Source of the DNA: Bacillota bacterium
GTDB taxonomy: Bacteria > Bacillota > Clostridia > Lachnospirales > Lachnospiraceae
Reading direction: 5' to 3'
DNA: 64,000 bases
Assembly: GCA_023418475.1 (NCBI GenBank)
Contig: JAEZZO010000081.1
Span: 6,525-70,524 of the forward strand
Part shown: one piece after another, positions 18,389 through 27,777 of the stretch
How positions within the stretch are numbered: the first letter of the stretch is position 1
How the letters are laid out: every line of letters starts with the position of its first letter
Made by a program: the position numbers and the translations under genes
The notes under the pieces: generated by a model
The model's database searches: none
Seen by the model: only the letters and a program-made list of their open reading frames with translations
Told to the model about the DNA's origin: nothing

Positions 18389-19910
18389 CTAACCATTTAT
18401 CCAGCTGCTTCTGTTTTTCCGAAATAATATTATTAAGACCCGCTGTAGAAAGCTTATAATTAAATTCCTTAATAGCGGTTTCCGGATCCAGACTCCCGCA
18501 TAGCAGCCCCGGCAGATACTGATTGATCACACTATTTACTGCTGCGTATTCCGTTCTTACCGGACTAGAATCAAAGGTGAAGTTCATAGCCGGTGATTTC
18601 ATAGCTCGCTTATTCTGTTTTTCTTCCCATACAATCGATTCCTTACTTGTACCGGAAAGCGGATACATAAGAAAATAATTCCCGAGCGTTCCGCAGTTTA
18701 GCTGAGCTGTGTAGGGTATTCCATATGCAGCCTTTCCATTCGGATAAGTAACAAATCCCTCCTCATCAAGCACATAATCCTTATCTTTCATACCATAAAT
18801 TATCAGATTGATAATATCCTTATCCGTAAAAGTCAAATTAAGGAATTTCAGTGCTGCTACCGGATTTACCGATGTAGCAGAAATCATCCACGATAGTGCA
18901 TTGATAGAATCTGTTGTGATATAGGCATCTCCGATCTGTACAGCTCCTAGAGAATGTACCTCATTCTTCGCTTCCAAAACAGCCGGAGCATCTGCCGCCG
19001 GATAATTGTAGCTTGCGATATAGCAAAATGCTCTATTTGATGCCATTAAATCCATTGCACTGCTCGTTGCCGTTGCCGCATCTTTCTGGATTAATCCGGC
19101 ATTATACCACATTCTTACCAATCTGCATATCTCTGTAAATTCTCTAGTCTCGTAATAGTCAACGACTTTTCTATCACCTCCCATTAATACTCCTTTAGGA
19201 CTTGTAACACCATCGGTAAGATAATCTACTTCCGGAATACATAAATTCAAACCCGAATTACCTTGCTGCCCAGGAACAAGAGGCGTCATATCAGGATATG
19301 CCTTCTTGACCTGTTTCAGGATATCCGTTAAGCTATATATACTTTTCACTTTAGTCATATCAATTCCAAGTTGATCGGCAATATCCTGCCTGTAAATGAC
19401 CATCGGTGCAGCCGCATAGGGTTTATAAGTTGGAATACCATACAACTTTTTGTCCTTATAGCATACGGAGAGTAAATCCTTACCGAGAAGTTTTTTTGTT
19501 TCCGGTGCACACACATCAATCATATTCGTCAGATCATAAGCCATATTTCCAGAGACTACCGTATTAAAATCACCGATTGATTCAAAGATATCAATCTGTT
19601 CTCCGTCTTGTAAAGCAAGATTGACATTGGAGGAATAATCAGCAATGGCAATCGGCATAAGCTCCACTTCCGCGCCTATCTTCTTTCTGGTAATACGATT
19701 GATTGCTTCTTCCACTCTATCAAGTGCTTTCTGATCCGGTATCGTATCATAAGCGGCATAGGCATATACAATTTGTTCATACTGCCTTTGTTTATTAATC
19801 GTCAGATCTTCCGAATTACTTTTACTTCTACTCATGCTACTGCAGGAGCAAAGTCCTGCTATCAATGCTGCTGTGAATATAGTGACTGAAATTCGAAATC
19901 TAAATCTCAT
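18378..19910 (-). CDS. Second extracellular solute-binding lipoprotein
   Basis: A 510-residue family-1 binding protein with a signal peptide and lipobox (AGLCSC, Cys about 22). The core has the expected two-lobe features, such as GIPTYKPYAAAPMVIYRQDI and LKFLNLTFTDKDIINLIIYG. It has no adjacent permease of its own and overlaps the AraC gene. It lies just downstream of the two-component genes. It could deliver ligand to the permeases 4 kb downstream or act as a sensory binding protein that presents ligand to the histidine kinase or the chemoreceptor. That role is inferred. It starts behind GAGGAGGACATT. Confidence 0.85.
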   Translation of the reverse strand: MRFRFRISVTIFTAALIAGLCSCSSMSRSKSNSEDLTINKQRQYEQIVYAYAAYDTIPDQKALDRVEEAINRITRKKIGAEVELMPIAIADYSSNVNLALQDGEQIDIFESIGDFNTVVSGNMAYDLTNMIDVCAPETKKLLGKDLLSVCYKDKKLYGIPTYKPYAAAPMVIYRQDIADQLGIDMTKVKSIYSLTDILKQVKKAYPDMTPLVPGQQGNSGLNLCIPEVDYLTDGVTSPKGVLMGGDRKVVDYYETREFTEICRLVRMWYNAGLIQKDAATATSSAMDLMASNRAFCYIASYNYPAADAPAVLEAKNEVHSLGAVQIGDAYITTDSINALSWMISATSVNPVAALKFLNLTFTDKDIINLIIYGMKDKDYVLDEEGFVTYPNGKAAYGIPYTAQLNCGTLGNYFLMYPLSGTSKESIVWEEKQNKRAMKSPAMNFTFDSSPVRTEYAAVNSVINQYLPGLLCGSLDPETAIKEFNYKLSTAGLNNIISEKQKQLDKWLDDN

Positions 19911-20121
19911 AATGTCCTCCTCTTATGATAATAAAAGTATATCAATTAATCTTTTATTAATCTTTTAAAAACAAGTTATATTTTTTTAATTTTAAGATAT
20001 CTAATATGAAAATAAATCAGTAGTCGAAAAATGCCTTCTATGCAATCAGCTGTATTTTCTATTATTGTCTAAAATACAAAGAGCAGGATTGTACAATCCC
20101 ACCCATTGATACTTAGCTTTG

Positions 20122-21753
20122 TCAATTCTTACCTTCTATCTTTCTGGTACCGTACCTGTCAGTTTCCTCCTTGCAGCTCTTTTTATATTCCATGGGTGTG
20201 GTACCAGTTATTTTTTTAAATATGGTTGAAAAATAAGAAAAATTAGGAAATCCCACAAGATCTGCGATATCACTCACATTTTTTTCATCCTGCCTTAGAT
20301 ATTCCTTTGCCTTCTCTATCCGGTACTCATTGATATAATCCTTGAGACTCATACCGGTCCTCTTCTTATAAAGCTTGGCCAGATATTCCGGTGTCAGGTA
20401 GAAGCTTGCTGCTATTTCATTTCGCCCCAGCTCTTCTGCATAATGCTCATGTATATAATAATTTATTTTATCAATCATCGTAACGGATTTTGTAATTTCT
20501 TCTTCATATTGAAATGTTTTTTCCAACAGATAATTTACCCAGCGTATCATATCTATCGTGGAATCAGTTGCATGGTCAGCCATTTTTTTGGATAGCTCGT
20601 CATAAAACAATTTCGTAGCTTGTATCCCTTGCTTCATCAGATCCGCATATACTACCTGCATGATCTCCTGTTTCATCAGGTATAAGGTATACAAATTTAA
20701 TTTATGAAAGGAGGTTAATTCGTGAAATAATTGTTTTAGGTATCGTAATATTTCCGCTTTATCCTTACTTTCCACCAAAGCAACGTATTTCTCCAGGTCA
20801 ATGATCTGCGTGTCCTTATTTTCTTCTATTTTTACTTCGATTTCATAAAATATTCTTCCGTGGAAGCTAACATAATATCGAAATAGTTTTTCAATTTTTG
20901 AGATTGCACCGGAAAGCTCCAGAATAGAGTAATCATTACTAATGCAGCAGGTAACCGTCATTTTAAAATACCCTCTGCAGATATCTACCAGCTGTTCGCA
21001 TTTATTCTTTAAATCGGTCTGATCTCCCCCCTCGCATACTGCGATATAACTTAAGGAATCGGGAGTATGGAATTTAACCACACTCTCGTTTTCTACCTTA
21101 TCACATAATATTTCCGAATGGAAACCTTCTAAAATAAATTCTACCACTCCTTTTCCAAAACGTTCTATATCAGCGTCTATATTACTAAGCTTAGAATAAA
21201 CAATACAGTATTTTTTTTCACTTTGTATTTCCAGATGTCTTTCGGCTATTTCCTTCTCAATCCGAACCTCCTCCAGCATATCTCCATCCAATACCTTCTT
21301 CCAGAAATCCAGTTTCATTAAACGAAGATTCTTCTCCATCCATTTTCCGTAGCTGCTGGTTTTTTCAAGGCTGCGCTTCTGTTTGAGTTTTGTAATTATT
21401 TTCTGCAGATTAAGCTCCATAATATCCGTATCAAACGGTTTTGTGATATAAGCCGCAGCATTATAATTAATCGCTTCCGATGCATAAGAAAAATTCTCAT
21501 GACAGGTCAGGAACAAAAATTCACATTCCAGTTTCTCTCCCCTCGTCCATTTTAATAAATCCAGTCCCGATTCCTGTGGCATTTCTATATCACTGATAAT
21601 AATATCAATTGTATTTTCCAATAGGATTTTTTTAGCGCCGGACACATTATAAGCAGAATGCACAATATCAATATTTAATTTTTCCCAATCAATAGAATCT
21701 CTGATTACTTCAACTGTTGCTATATCATCATCTACAATTAATATGTTTATCAT
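20122..21753 (-). CDS. Response regulator with AraC-type output domain (YesN-like)
   Basis: About 543 residues. The receiver domain (1-125) begins MINILIVDDDIATVEV and has the phospho-acceptor Asp in IDIIISDIEMPQESG and the conserved Lys in AAYITKPFD. A middle region of about 300 residues is followed by a double helix-turn-helix AraC domain (about 435-535) with YRIEKAKEYLRQDEKNVSDI and FSTIFKKITGTTPMEYK. The long upstream extension of the open frame was rejected because it overlaps the kinase gene and the receiver domain starts at this Met. It follows the kinase by 40 bp. Such pairs control CUT1 importer operons in Firmicutes, so the binding-protein and glycosidase genes downstream are the expected targets. 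Confidence 0.9.
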   Translation of the reverse strand: MINILIVDDDIATVEVIRDSIDWEKLNIDIVHSAYNVSGAKKILLENTIDIIISDIEMPQESGLDLLKWTRGEKLECEFLFLTCHENFSYASEAINYNAAAYITKPFDTDIMELNLQKIITKLKQKRSLEKTSSYGKWMEKNLRLMKLDFWKKVLDGDMLEEVRIEKEIAERHLEIQSEKKYCIVYSKLSNIDADIERFGKGVVEFILEGFHSEILCDKVENESVVKFHTPDSLSYIAVCEGGDQTDLKNKCEQLVDICRGYFKMTVTCCISNDYSILELSGAISKIEKLFRYYVSFHGRIFYEIEVKIEENKDTQIIDLEKYVALVESKDKAEILRYLKQLFHELTSFHKLNLYTLYLMKQEIMQVVYADLMKQGIQATKLFYDELSKKMADHATDSTIDMIRWVNYLLEKTFQYEEEITKSVTMIDKINYYIHEHYAEELGRNEIAASFYLTPEYLAKLYKKRTGMSLKDYINEYRIEKAKEYLRQDEKNVSDIADLVGFPNFSYFSTIFKKITGTTPMEYKKSCKEETDRYGTRKIEGKN

Positions 21754-21793
21754 AGGCTCACTTTCCGTTATCCTGCCGCAAAGGCATATATCT

Positions 21794-23515
21794 TTATATT
21801 TTAGTCTGTATTGTTTCTTCCGCCAGTTCATGCTTTGCTTTAGACGGAATATAAATTCTGTTCCGGCATCCATGTGGTTCAATATTTTCCAGAACAACCA
21901 GATCACTTCGCTCATACATAAGTTCCATCATACGTTTAATACTCCAAAGCCCTATACGGGTTCCACTTTCGTTTTTATTATTGCAGATACCATTCATATA
22001 GTCTATTACTTCTTTCGGATAACCTTTTCCATCATCTTCAATCTCTATCATTAGCATCTCTTCCTCCTGATAGATCAGCTTTCGTATTTTAATGAGTACT
22101 GTCAGCGTACTTTCAACAGAAACCGCATATTTATATTCATTCTCTACGAAGGTATGGATTAACATCTGGGGAAGCTTCCATTCTGTCAGGTCCTGCGGCA
22201 AATCAATCAGATAAAAGACACATCCAGGATACTTAAGTTCCTGCATTTCAATATAATTTTCCACATGCTTTACTTCCTCTTTTATGGAAACCGTATGAAA
22301 GCCTGCCCGAAACATATACCGGACATTCTTAGACAAAGCATCGATAAATGTTTTTATCTGTGAATTTTTATTCTGACTGCTTAAGCTGGATATTGTTGTC
22401 AGTGCATTCAAAAAGAAATGAGGCTTTAGCTGTAGACGGATACTTTTTAATTCCATATTCTGCAATTCAATTCGTTTTTCATAGGTCTGTATTTTTAGTC
22501 CTACGATTTCATCAATCATCTGGTTTGTTGTATCCTGCAGCATTTGAAACTCTCTCGCTTCAAAATCTCCGTCAATTCGATTATCATATTCGCCATTTTT
22601 AATTCTTACCATATCGTTAACAATCAGCTGCATTGGTGCGGCAATTTTTTTTCGGGTAAATTTCAAGATAAAAAACATAAATAAGACTGCTGAACAAACA
22701 ATAAATCCAACTATTTTCATACTTGTATGAGTTTGTTTGAGCACGCTGCTTTTGCTGGTATAACAATAAATAGCCAGCTGTGAATCGGCAACCTTCTTAA
22801 TGATTTGATAATAATTATCGGAATTTATAAAACGGATATCCGCACCAACCATAATGTCGTTGTTTACATTCCCCCATACTTTACCAATTTCTCCCCGATT
22901 ATTGGCCAGTACAATGGAACGGTTTCCGTTATCCTTTGAAAATGTCGAGTCCATCAGGTTATTAGTTCTGATATAGATCGCAATGGCTCTGCGTCCTGTC
23001 AGTATTATTTTATACATATAGGTATCATTTTTATAATTTAAAAAGTCCCATTTATGATTTCTTATTTTGACATTCACCGTTGCTCTGCGAGTAAATTCAC
23101 GCAGAAAAATTTTATTCTCATAGTTAAATCCGGCTTCTATGGCATCCAGACAAATATTATAGTTTCTGTCAAATACAACAATCGCTCCTGACACATTCTC
23201 TCTTGATACTAAATCCTGCATATAATTATGCAAAGATATGGAAGCAAGAGTCCGTTCGTTCTCATTTCTGCTTCTTAATTTGGCAAGATCCTCTCCCTGT
23301 GCCGTGATACTTCGCAGTACACTGTTCATTTCCGTTAAATTATTCGTAAATTCATTACTGTATATTTCTAATAAAGTACTGGAAGATTCCTTAATTTCCT
23401 TCTCCAAAATACCATAGGAGGAAACCAGGAAAACGCCCAGTACCACAAGAAGCAAACCCGTCAGAAGCAACAGATATAATAATATCTTGCTGATAAAAGA
23501 TTTCTTTTTCGGCAT
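21794..23515 (-). CDS. Sensor histidine kinase (YesM-like)
   Basis: A 573-residue membrane kinase: TM1 (about 10-33), an extracellular sensor (about 34-270), TM2 (about 275-295), HAMP (about 296-350), and a His_kinase domain with the phospho-acceptor His in IRLQLKPHFFLNALTTISSL. The ATPase domain contains VENEYKYAV (N box) and IEDDGKGYP (G1 box). The N box reads NEYKYA where most relatives have NAIKHG, a modest departure. It starts after GGGAGAAAA and is the first gene of a minus-strand series running through the response regulator, binding protein and AraC gene. It probably senses an oligosaccharide directly or through a lipoprotein. Confidence 0.9.
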   Translation of the reverse strand: MPKKKSFISKILLYLLLLTGLLLVVLGVFLVSSYGILEKEIKESSSTLLEIYSNEFTNNLTEMNSVLRSITAQGEDLAKLRSRNENERTLASISLHNYMQDLVSRENVSGAIVVFDRNYNICLDAIEAGFNYENKIFLREFTRRATVNVKIRNHKWDFLNYKNDTYMYKIILTGRRAIAIYIRTNNLMDSTFSKDNGNRSIVLANNRGEIGKVWGNVNNDIMVGADIRFINSDNYYQIIKKVADSQLAIYCYTSKSSVLKQTHTSMKIVGFIVCSAVLFMFFILKFTRKKIAAPMQLIVNDMVRIKNGEYDNRIDGDFEAREFQMLQDTTNQMIDEIVGLKIQTYEKRIELQNMELKSIRLQLKPHFFLNALTTISSLSSQNKNSQIKTFIDALSKNVRYMFRAGFHTVSIKEEVKHVENYIEMQELKYPGCVFYLIDLPQDLTEWKLPQMLIHTFVENEYKYAVSVESTLTVLIKIRKLIYQEEEMLMIEIEDDGKGYPKEVIDYMNGICNNKNESGTRIGLWSIKRMMELMYERSDLVVLENIEPHGCRNRIYIPSKAKHELAEETIQTKI

Positions 23516-23640
23516 TTTTTCTCCCTCTTATTATAAATTTCACAATCCTTACCCTTATTAATTGTCTCAAATGATTTCCAATGTGTCAAGTCCGATTGGT
23601 GAAGCCGAAAAAAGGTAAATATTGTCATAAGTAAAAGTAT

Positions 23641-23700
23641 GCTTCGCGCAACTCGCGATTATAAATCTATAATGCACATCTTTTGTTTCTCGCGCGAAGC
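23641..23700. repeat. GC-rich inverted repeat
   Basis: GCTTCGCGC (23641-23649) and GCGCGAAGC (23692-23700) are exact complements around a 42-nt AT-rich loop, with more GCG triplets beside each arm. The GC content stands out from the surrounding AT-rich gap. Function unknown. Confidence 0.45.
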
Positions 23701-23746
23701 TGCGCATCCTCCCGGAGAGTATTACTTAGGACTAACTTTCCTATGT

Positions 23747-23777
23747 AAAAAAACACCAGGTTCCTAGTCCTGATGTT
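23747..23777 (-). terminator. Intrinsic terminator after the NlpC/P60 gene
   Basis: On the minus strand AACATCAGG pairs with CCTGGTGTT around an 8-nt loop and is followed by a run of seven T. It lies about 105 bp beyond the NlpC/P60 stop. Confidence 0.8.
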
Positions 23778-23882
23778 CTTGTTATGATAAGATTTGAATT
23801 TACTGTTCCGTAACAACTTTCACAACTGCATGTAACTACAGATCTATCTGTTTCACTTATTCTAGTTGATCGGATGCATAGA

Positions 23883-24773
23883 TCAAAAAATCGATCCGAC
23901 TGCACTTAACTTTTGCATCAGATCCTCCCGGTAATTAACATCGGAAGGTGACAGACTGTTTATCACACAGCCAAAGCTTTTCTCATACGAGGTAGAATGG
24001 ATAAACTGATTATCTCCGAGATACATGGCAACATGACCGGGAAAATACAGCAAATCTCCCTTTTTCATACAATCGGCAGGAATTTTTCTTATCGGATATC
24101 CTTCCTTTATCTTAGCATCCCGGTAAATCAACATACCACATAAGAAGTAGCTCATAAATGTCATACCGGAACAATCTATACCATCCACTGTTTTTCCGCT
24201 CCAACGGTACTGGGTGCCCAGAAACTTTTTTGCATATTCCGTTACTTCGTTACGAAAGGTATCTTCCCCTATACAAAGCTTTTGATGAAGGAAATAATCC
24301 TCCGGAGCATCCGTATATAAAAATGCGTCACTGTCCTTTCGGCTTGTAATTGCAATCTGCGGCAGATATCCTTCCCTCCCCAGTGCAGTATATACCTTGC
24401 AATAACCGTTTTCAATCCGGTTTTCCTTCACGAATACAAAACTTCCGGTATATAAAGTATCCCTGATCCGACCTCTGACACTTGGAACATTCATAAGATC
24501 CGCATGTCCAGTGGTTACAACATGACATTCCTGCTTCTCATCCCGTTCTCTGATCTCGTGTTGTGTGCTGGGTATTAACTCTTCCTTCTTAATTAGTCCC
24601 TCATACCCATAATGCGTTACTACTTTAAGATATTCTCCCCGTCTTTCTAAAACGCCGACTGCCCAGCCCGACAAAACCTCATCAGAAGCCAATGTATAGT
24701 CCTTTGACTTTTGATTCTCGTTCGTAAGCTCGTATAGAACAGCCTTCGGTTTCACAACGATACCAATTTTCAT
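23883..24773 (-). CDS. NlpC/P60 endopeptidase with SH3-like domains (YkfC type)
   Basis: A 296-residue cysteine peptidase without signal peptide. Two SH3-like segments (about 5-68 and 80-145) precede an NlpC/P60 catalytic domain with Cys201 in GIDCSGMTF, His247 in FPGHVAMYLGD and His259 in FIHSTSYEK, the usual Cys-His-His set. This layout is that of gamma-D-glutamyl-L-diamino acid endopeptidases that process imported muropeptides. Lack of a signal peptide supports a cytoplasmic salvage role. Its ATG abuts the stop of the preceding serine hydrolase, so the two are translationally coupled. It is followed by a terminator. Confidence 0.87.
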   Translation of the reverse strand: MKIGIVVKPKAVLYELTNENQKSKDYTLASDEVLSGWAVGVLERRGEYLKVVTHYGYEGLIKKEELIPSTQHEIRERDEKQECHVVTTGHADLMNVPSVRGRIRDTLYTGSFVFVKENRIENGYCKVYTALGREGYLPQIAITSRKDSDAFLYTDAPEDYFLHQKLCIGEDTFRNEVTEYAKKFLGTQYRWSGKTVDGIDCSGMTFMSYFLCGMLIYRDAKIKEGYPIRKIPADCMKKGDLLYFPGHVAMYLGDNQFIHSTSYEKSFGCVINSLSPSDVNYREDLMQKLSAVGSIF

Positions 24774-25595
24774 TTATCTAATCTCCAGTTCTTCGAAATC
24801 ATATACCTTTCGGGAAAGCCTGCCGATTAATTTCTGAGCCTCTTGCTCCATCTTAGAAGAGGGAACAAAATCCGAGAGAAACACTCCCAGAAAGTAAGAA
24901 CCCTCTGAGGTCTCAAACACTCCAGCGTCATGCACAATCCCATCCAGTCCTCCCGACTTATGTGCAACAGACGGTCCTTCATATAAATATCTACAGAGGC
25001 TGTCATAATCCCTGTTACGTTTCATAACATTAATTGCCAGCCCCGCATATATATTATGGCATTCCTCTTCTCTAAGCTGTTTCATACATTGAAAAAAATC
25101 CCACAGTGAAGTCCAATTGTTTTTACATTCTTCGATTACCTGATAATCTAACATGTATCGCGTCAGCTTTGTATGAAGCAATCCTATCTTCTTAAAATAA
25201 TCATTCAGTCTGTCAAAACCAATAAAACTTAGTAATACATTCGTAGCCGTATTGTCACTGTTAACAATCATCCATACCACAAGCTCATAAAGTGAAGCTT
25301 TAGCCAAACCATATTCGAACACATGTGTATCATCTAGGATCTGATTTTCCTCAACTATAATCTCCGTCTGTAAAGAAAACTCACCCTTTCTGATCAAATC
25401 AAATATACACATCATAACAGGTACTTTGATCATGCTTGCCGATACTACCATATCCTTTGAATTTTTCTCAAAATGAATGAAATAGTTGCTCATATCAACG
25501 TATAAATATGCTACCTTTCCAGGAAATGCTGCTGCCTCATTCCGAAAATACTCTTCTAATTTTTCATTCATACGCTTATTTCCAATAACCTCCAT
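24774..25595 (-). CDS. Serine hydrolase of the class A beta-lactamase fold
   Basis: A 273-residue protein with all three motifs of the serine beta-lactamase/PBP fold: Ser54-x-x-Lys57 (SMIK), Ser113-Asp-Asn (SDN) and Lys213-Ser-Gly (KSGG). It has no signal peptide or transmembrane segment, which argues against a secreted antibiotic-resistance enzyme. The family includes beta-lactamase-related peptidases and esterases. With an NlpC/P60 gene directly coupled behind it and a peptide transporter upstream, a role in muropeptide or D-amino-acid peptide hydrolysis seems more likely. A paralog lies just upstream at 25871-26713. The region between them holds a terminator, so this gene starts a separate two-gene unit. 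Confidence 0.8.
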   Translation of the reverse strand: MEVIGNKRMNEKLEEYFRNEAAAFPGKVAYLYVDMSNYFIHFEKNSKDMVVSASMIKVPVMMCIFDLIRKGEFSLQTEIIVEENQILDDTHVFEYGLAKASLYELVVWMIVNSDNTATNVLLSFIGFDRLNDYFKKIGLLHTKLTRYMLDYQVIEECKNNWTSLWDFFQCMKQLREEECHNIYAGLAINVMKRNRDYDSLCRYLYEGPSVAHKSGGLDGIVHDAGVFETSEGSYFLGVFLSDFVPSSKMEQEAQKLIGRLSRKVYDFEELEIR

Positions 25596-25790
25596 CTTTC
25601 GTGAAAACAGTAAAGCAAATAAAATCTTTCTTTTTGTTAAGGAAGAAACATTCTTACACTATTTCTTTGTAACATAACCCAAATAAAAATTACGGCAGTA
25701 ATATACCAAACCATTTTCAATTATTATTTCACCATGGGGAAGAATTGTGCGTGATAATGTCTTTTTATCCAAATTTAAATATGCAAAAAC

Positions 25791-25815
25791 AGAGGTACAA
25801 TCAATCTGCACCTCT
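25791..25815 (-). terminator. Terminator after the upstream serine hydrolase gene
   Basis: On the minus strand AGAGGTGCA pairs with TGTACCTCT (one G-U pair), followed by GTTTTTGC. It lies 55 bp beyond the stop at 25871 and separates the dpp-like operon from the two genes downstream. Confidence 0.7.
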
Positions 25816-25870
25816 TTATGCACCTCATATAATTATTTATAGCATACGAACTAATCCAAGTCAATTCATA

Positions 25871-26713
25871 TTATTTCAGTCTTCCTTCCAGCGCAATAAA
25901 CTGGTCAAAAATCAGTCGGCTTATTCTTGCTCCAAATACCGTTGCCGGATGCTCCGAATAATACATTTTATCACTGAATTCCTTATTCAAAAGTACAATT
26001 ACATATTTGCCATAAGGTGTTGTGACGAAGCCGCCGTCATTGCGGCAGGCGTTCATACTCCCGCTTTTTGAGGCAAAGGAAATGATCTGTTCATCATAAT
26101 TATCTGCATCCATAAAATATGGCGGCATGGATTTTGTCAGCATGGAATTATAATGCTGCTGCTTGCAGATTTGAACCATCTGTTCTGATGCACTCTGGCT
26201 AATCAGTGTCCCCTGCGCCATGCGTTCAAAAATACTAGCATAATCTCTCGGTGTTGTCGTCCCCAGCTTCCGGTACTGGTCAAAATGCAGGGAATTATGA
26301 AGCTGCGTATTTTTGCATCCTAATTTCTGTATGGATGCATTAATTGTATCAATACCAAGATAATCAATTAATAGATTGGTCGCGATATTATCACTGACAA
26401 TAATCATCAAAGTAGCCAGGTTCTTTACGGAAAGTACTGTTCCAATCTCCAGGGAATTCATAACCCCGCTGCCGTCCACCTCATGACACTGCTTATATTC
26501 CAGCATATCCTTCAGTGATTTATTTCCTTTCTCAATTTCATCAAATAAAGCGGCAAGAATATAGATTTTTACCGTGCTGGCTGTCTCGTACGGTTCGTCT
26601 GCATGATAGGTAATCACATTGCCTTTAAAATCATTAATATAAATCCCCATCCTACCGTTGTAGCTTTGAAGTTCTGCTTCCATTCTTTTCTCTAAGGTTA
26701 ATCTGGCATCCAT
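25871..26713 (-). CDS. Serine hydrolase of the class A beta-lactamase fold, paralog
   Basis: About 280 residues from the chosen start, with Ser-x-x-Lys in ETASTVKIYILAAL, an SDN motif in IIVSDNIATNLL and a KSG motif in FASKSGSMNACR. The ATG at 26713 is used because AGGAG stands upstream; it overlaps the preceding dipeptidase stop region by only a few bases. No signal peptide is seen. The protein resembles the neighbouring paralog in motif spacing but differs in sequence, so this is not a recent duplication. Co-transcription with the M19 dipeptidase and Dpp-like transporter suggests a peptidase or amidase acting on imported cell-wall peptides. Beta-lactamase activity is the obvious alternative. 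Confidence 0.8.
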   Translation of the reverse strand: MDARLTLEKRMEAELQSYNGRMGIYINDFKGNVITYHADEPYETASTVKIYILAALFDEIEKGNKSLKDMLEYKQCHEVDGSGVMNSLEIGTVLSVKNLATLMIIVSDNIATNLLIDYLGIDTINASIQKLGCKNTQLHNSLHFDQYRKLGTTTPRDYASIFERMAQGTLISQSASEQMVQICKQQHYNSMLTKSMPPYFMDADNYDEQIISFASKSGSMNACRNDGGFVTTPYGKYVIVLLNKEFSDKMYYSEHPATVFGARISRLIFDQFIALEGRLK

Positions 26714-26714
26714 C

Positions 26715-27710
26715 TTATAACAGCTCCTTATAAACTCGTAATACATTCTTATAGAAAATGGCCTCTATCTCACTCTCATGGAAGCCCTGCTTTTTAAGCT
26801 CTGCTTCCAGCAGTTCCATCTTGCTGCAATCTGATAACTCCAGCTCCCCTGATATTCCATCAAAGTCGGAACCAAGACCGATGCAGCCAATTCCACCGAC
26901 ATTTGCAAGATATCTGGCATGTTTTGCCAAAAGATCCACCGTACTTTTGCAGACATCTTCTTTGCGCTTCTTATCCATTAAGAAACCGGCACAATAATTC
27001 AGTCCGATTACTCCGCCCCGATCCGCAAGTTTCTTAATCATATCATCTTCCAGATTTCTACAGTGTCCGCATAAGGCTCTTGCATTGGAGTGGCTAGCAA
27101 CAAATGGCTTTCTCGTATGAGCCACTACATCATAGAACCCGGCATCTGATAAATGCGAAACATCTACAATAATACCTAGCCTCTCCATTTCTTCCAAGAA
27201 TTCAAAGCCTCTCTCCTTGAGTCCCTTTTCCGTATTCGGAAGGAAAGGATATACGGTATCGGAATCTCCCGGTACATTATTAGGATATGCCAGTTCATTC
27301 TCATAATTCCAGGTCAAGGTCATCATACGTGCCCCCAGCCGGTATAAATTACGAAGATAAGCCAGATTCCCCTTACATACACCGCCTTCCTCTATCGTTA
27401 AAAGCGCGGATATCCTATTCATTTCCTTGTTTTTCTCAATATCCTGATAGGTTTTTACTACCCCGATATCCTCAGGATATTTCTCTATCTCCTGATAAAA
27501 TACATCAATTAATTGCATAACCGTTTCGAAAGGATCCATCTCGTTTCCTAAATTTACAAACATAGCAAAATTTTGTAACAGATAATTGCCCTTCTTCATC
27601 TTCTCAATATCCATGTGCAACGAATTCTTCTGCAAACTAAATGGCATATCGGTTTGTTTGCTATACCATATCGCTGCAATGGTATCACAATGCATATCAA
27701 CAACTTTCAT
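26715..27710 (-). CDS. Membrane dipeptidase-type peptidase, family M19
   Basis: A 331-residue zinc dipeptidase of the renal dipeptidase family. The metal ligands are seen in VDMHCDTIAAIW (His-x-Asp), the bridging Glu in LTIEEGG, and later His residues in DVSHLSDAGF and PFVASHSNARALCGH. A final GLGSDFDGI motif is conserved. M19 enzymes cleave dipeptides, often with a C-terminal D-residue such as L-Ala-D-Glu or D-Ala-D-Ala type products. The ATG at 27710 is preceded by GAGGAG; the longer frame upstream lacks support. It follows the transporter ATPase gene by 67 bp and is a probable member of the same operon, hydrolysing imported dipeptides. Confidence 0.9.
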   Translation of the reverse strand: MKVVDMHCDTIAAIWYSKQTDMPFSLQKNSLHMDIEKMKKGNYLLQNFAMFVNLGNEMDPFETVMQLIDVFYQEIEKYPEDIGVVKTYQDIEKNKEMNRISALLTIEEGGVCKGNLAYLRNLYRLGARMMTLTWNYENELAYPNNVPGDSDTVYPFLPNTEKGLKERGFEFLEEMERLGIIVDVSHLSDAGFYDVVAHTRKPFVASHSNARALCGHCRNLEDDMIKKLADRGGVIGLNYCAGFLMDKKRKEDVCKSTVDLLAKHARYLANVGGIGCIGLGSDFDGISGELELSDCSKMELLEAELKKQGFHESEIEAIFYKNVLRVYKELL

Positions 27711-27777
27711 AATTTCTCTCCTCTTTCTGCTAAAGTTCACAGGCTACAGCACACAGCCTCTATATCATTGTTTTTCC

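Larger units (their letters stand above)
23516..23882. other. Intergenic region upstream of the histidine kinase
   Basis: A 367-bp gap holding the kinase promoter, a GC-rich inverted repeat (23641-23700) and a minus-strand terminator for the NlpC/P60 gene (23747-23777). No gene was recognised. Confidence 0.6.

Noticed and set aside
21754..21915. 54-residue N-terminal extension of the response regulator
   Set aside because: It overlaps the histidine kinase coding end and is not receiver-like; MINILIVDDD at 21753 is the natural start.
24774..26713. The two SxxK/SDN/KSG proteins as secreted beta-lactamases
   Set aside because: Neither has a signal peptide, and both sit in a peptide-salvage cluster; resistance remains possible but is not the best reading.
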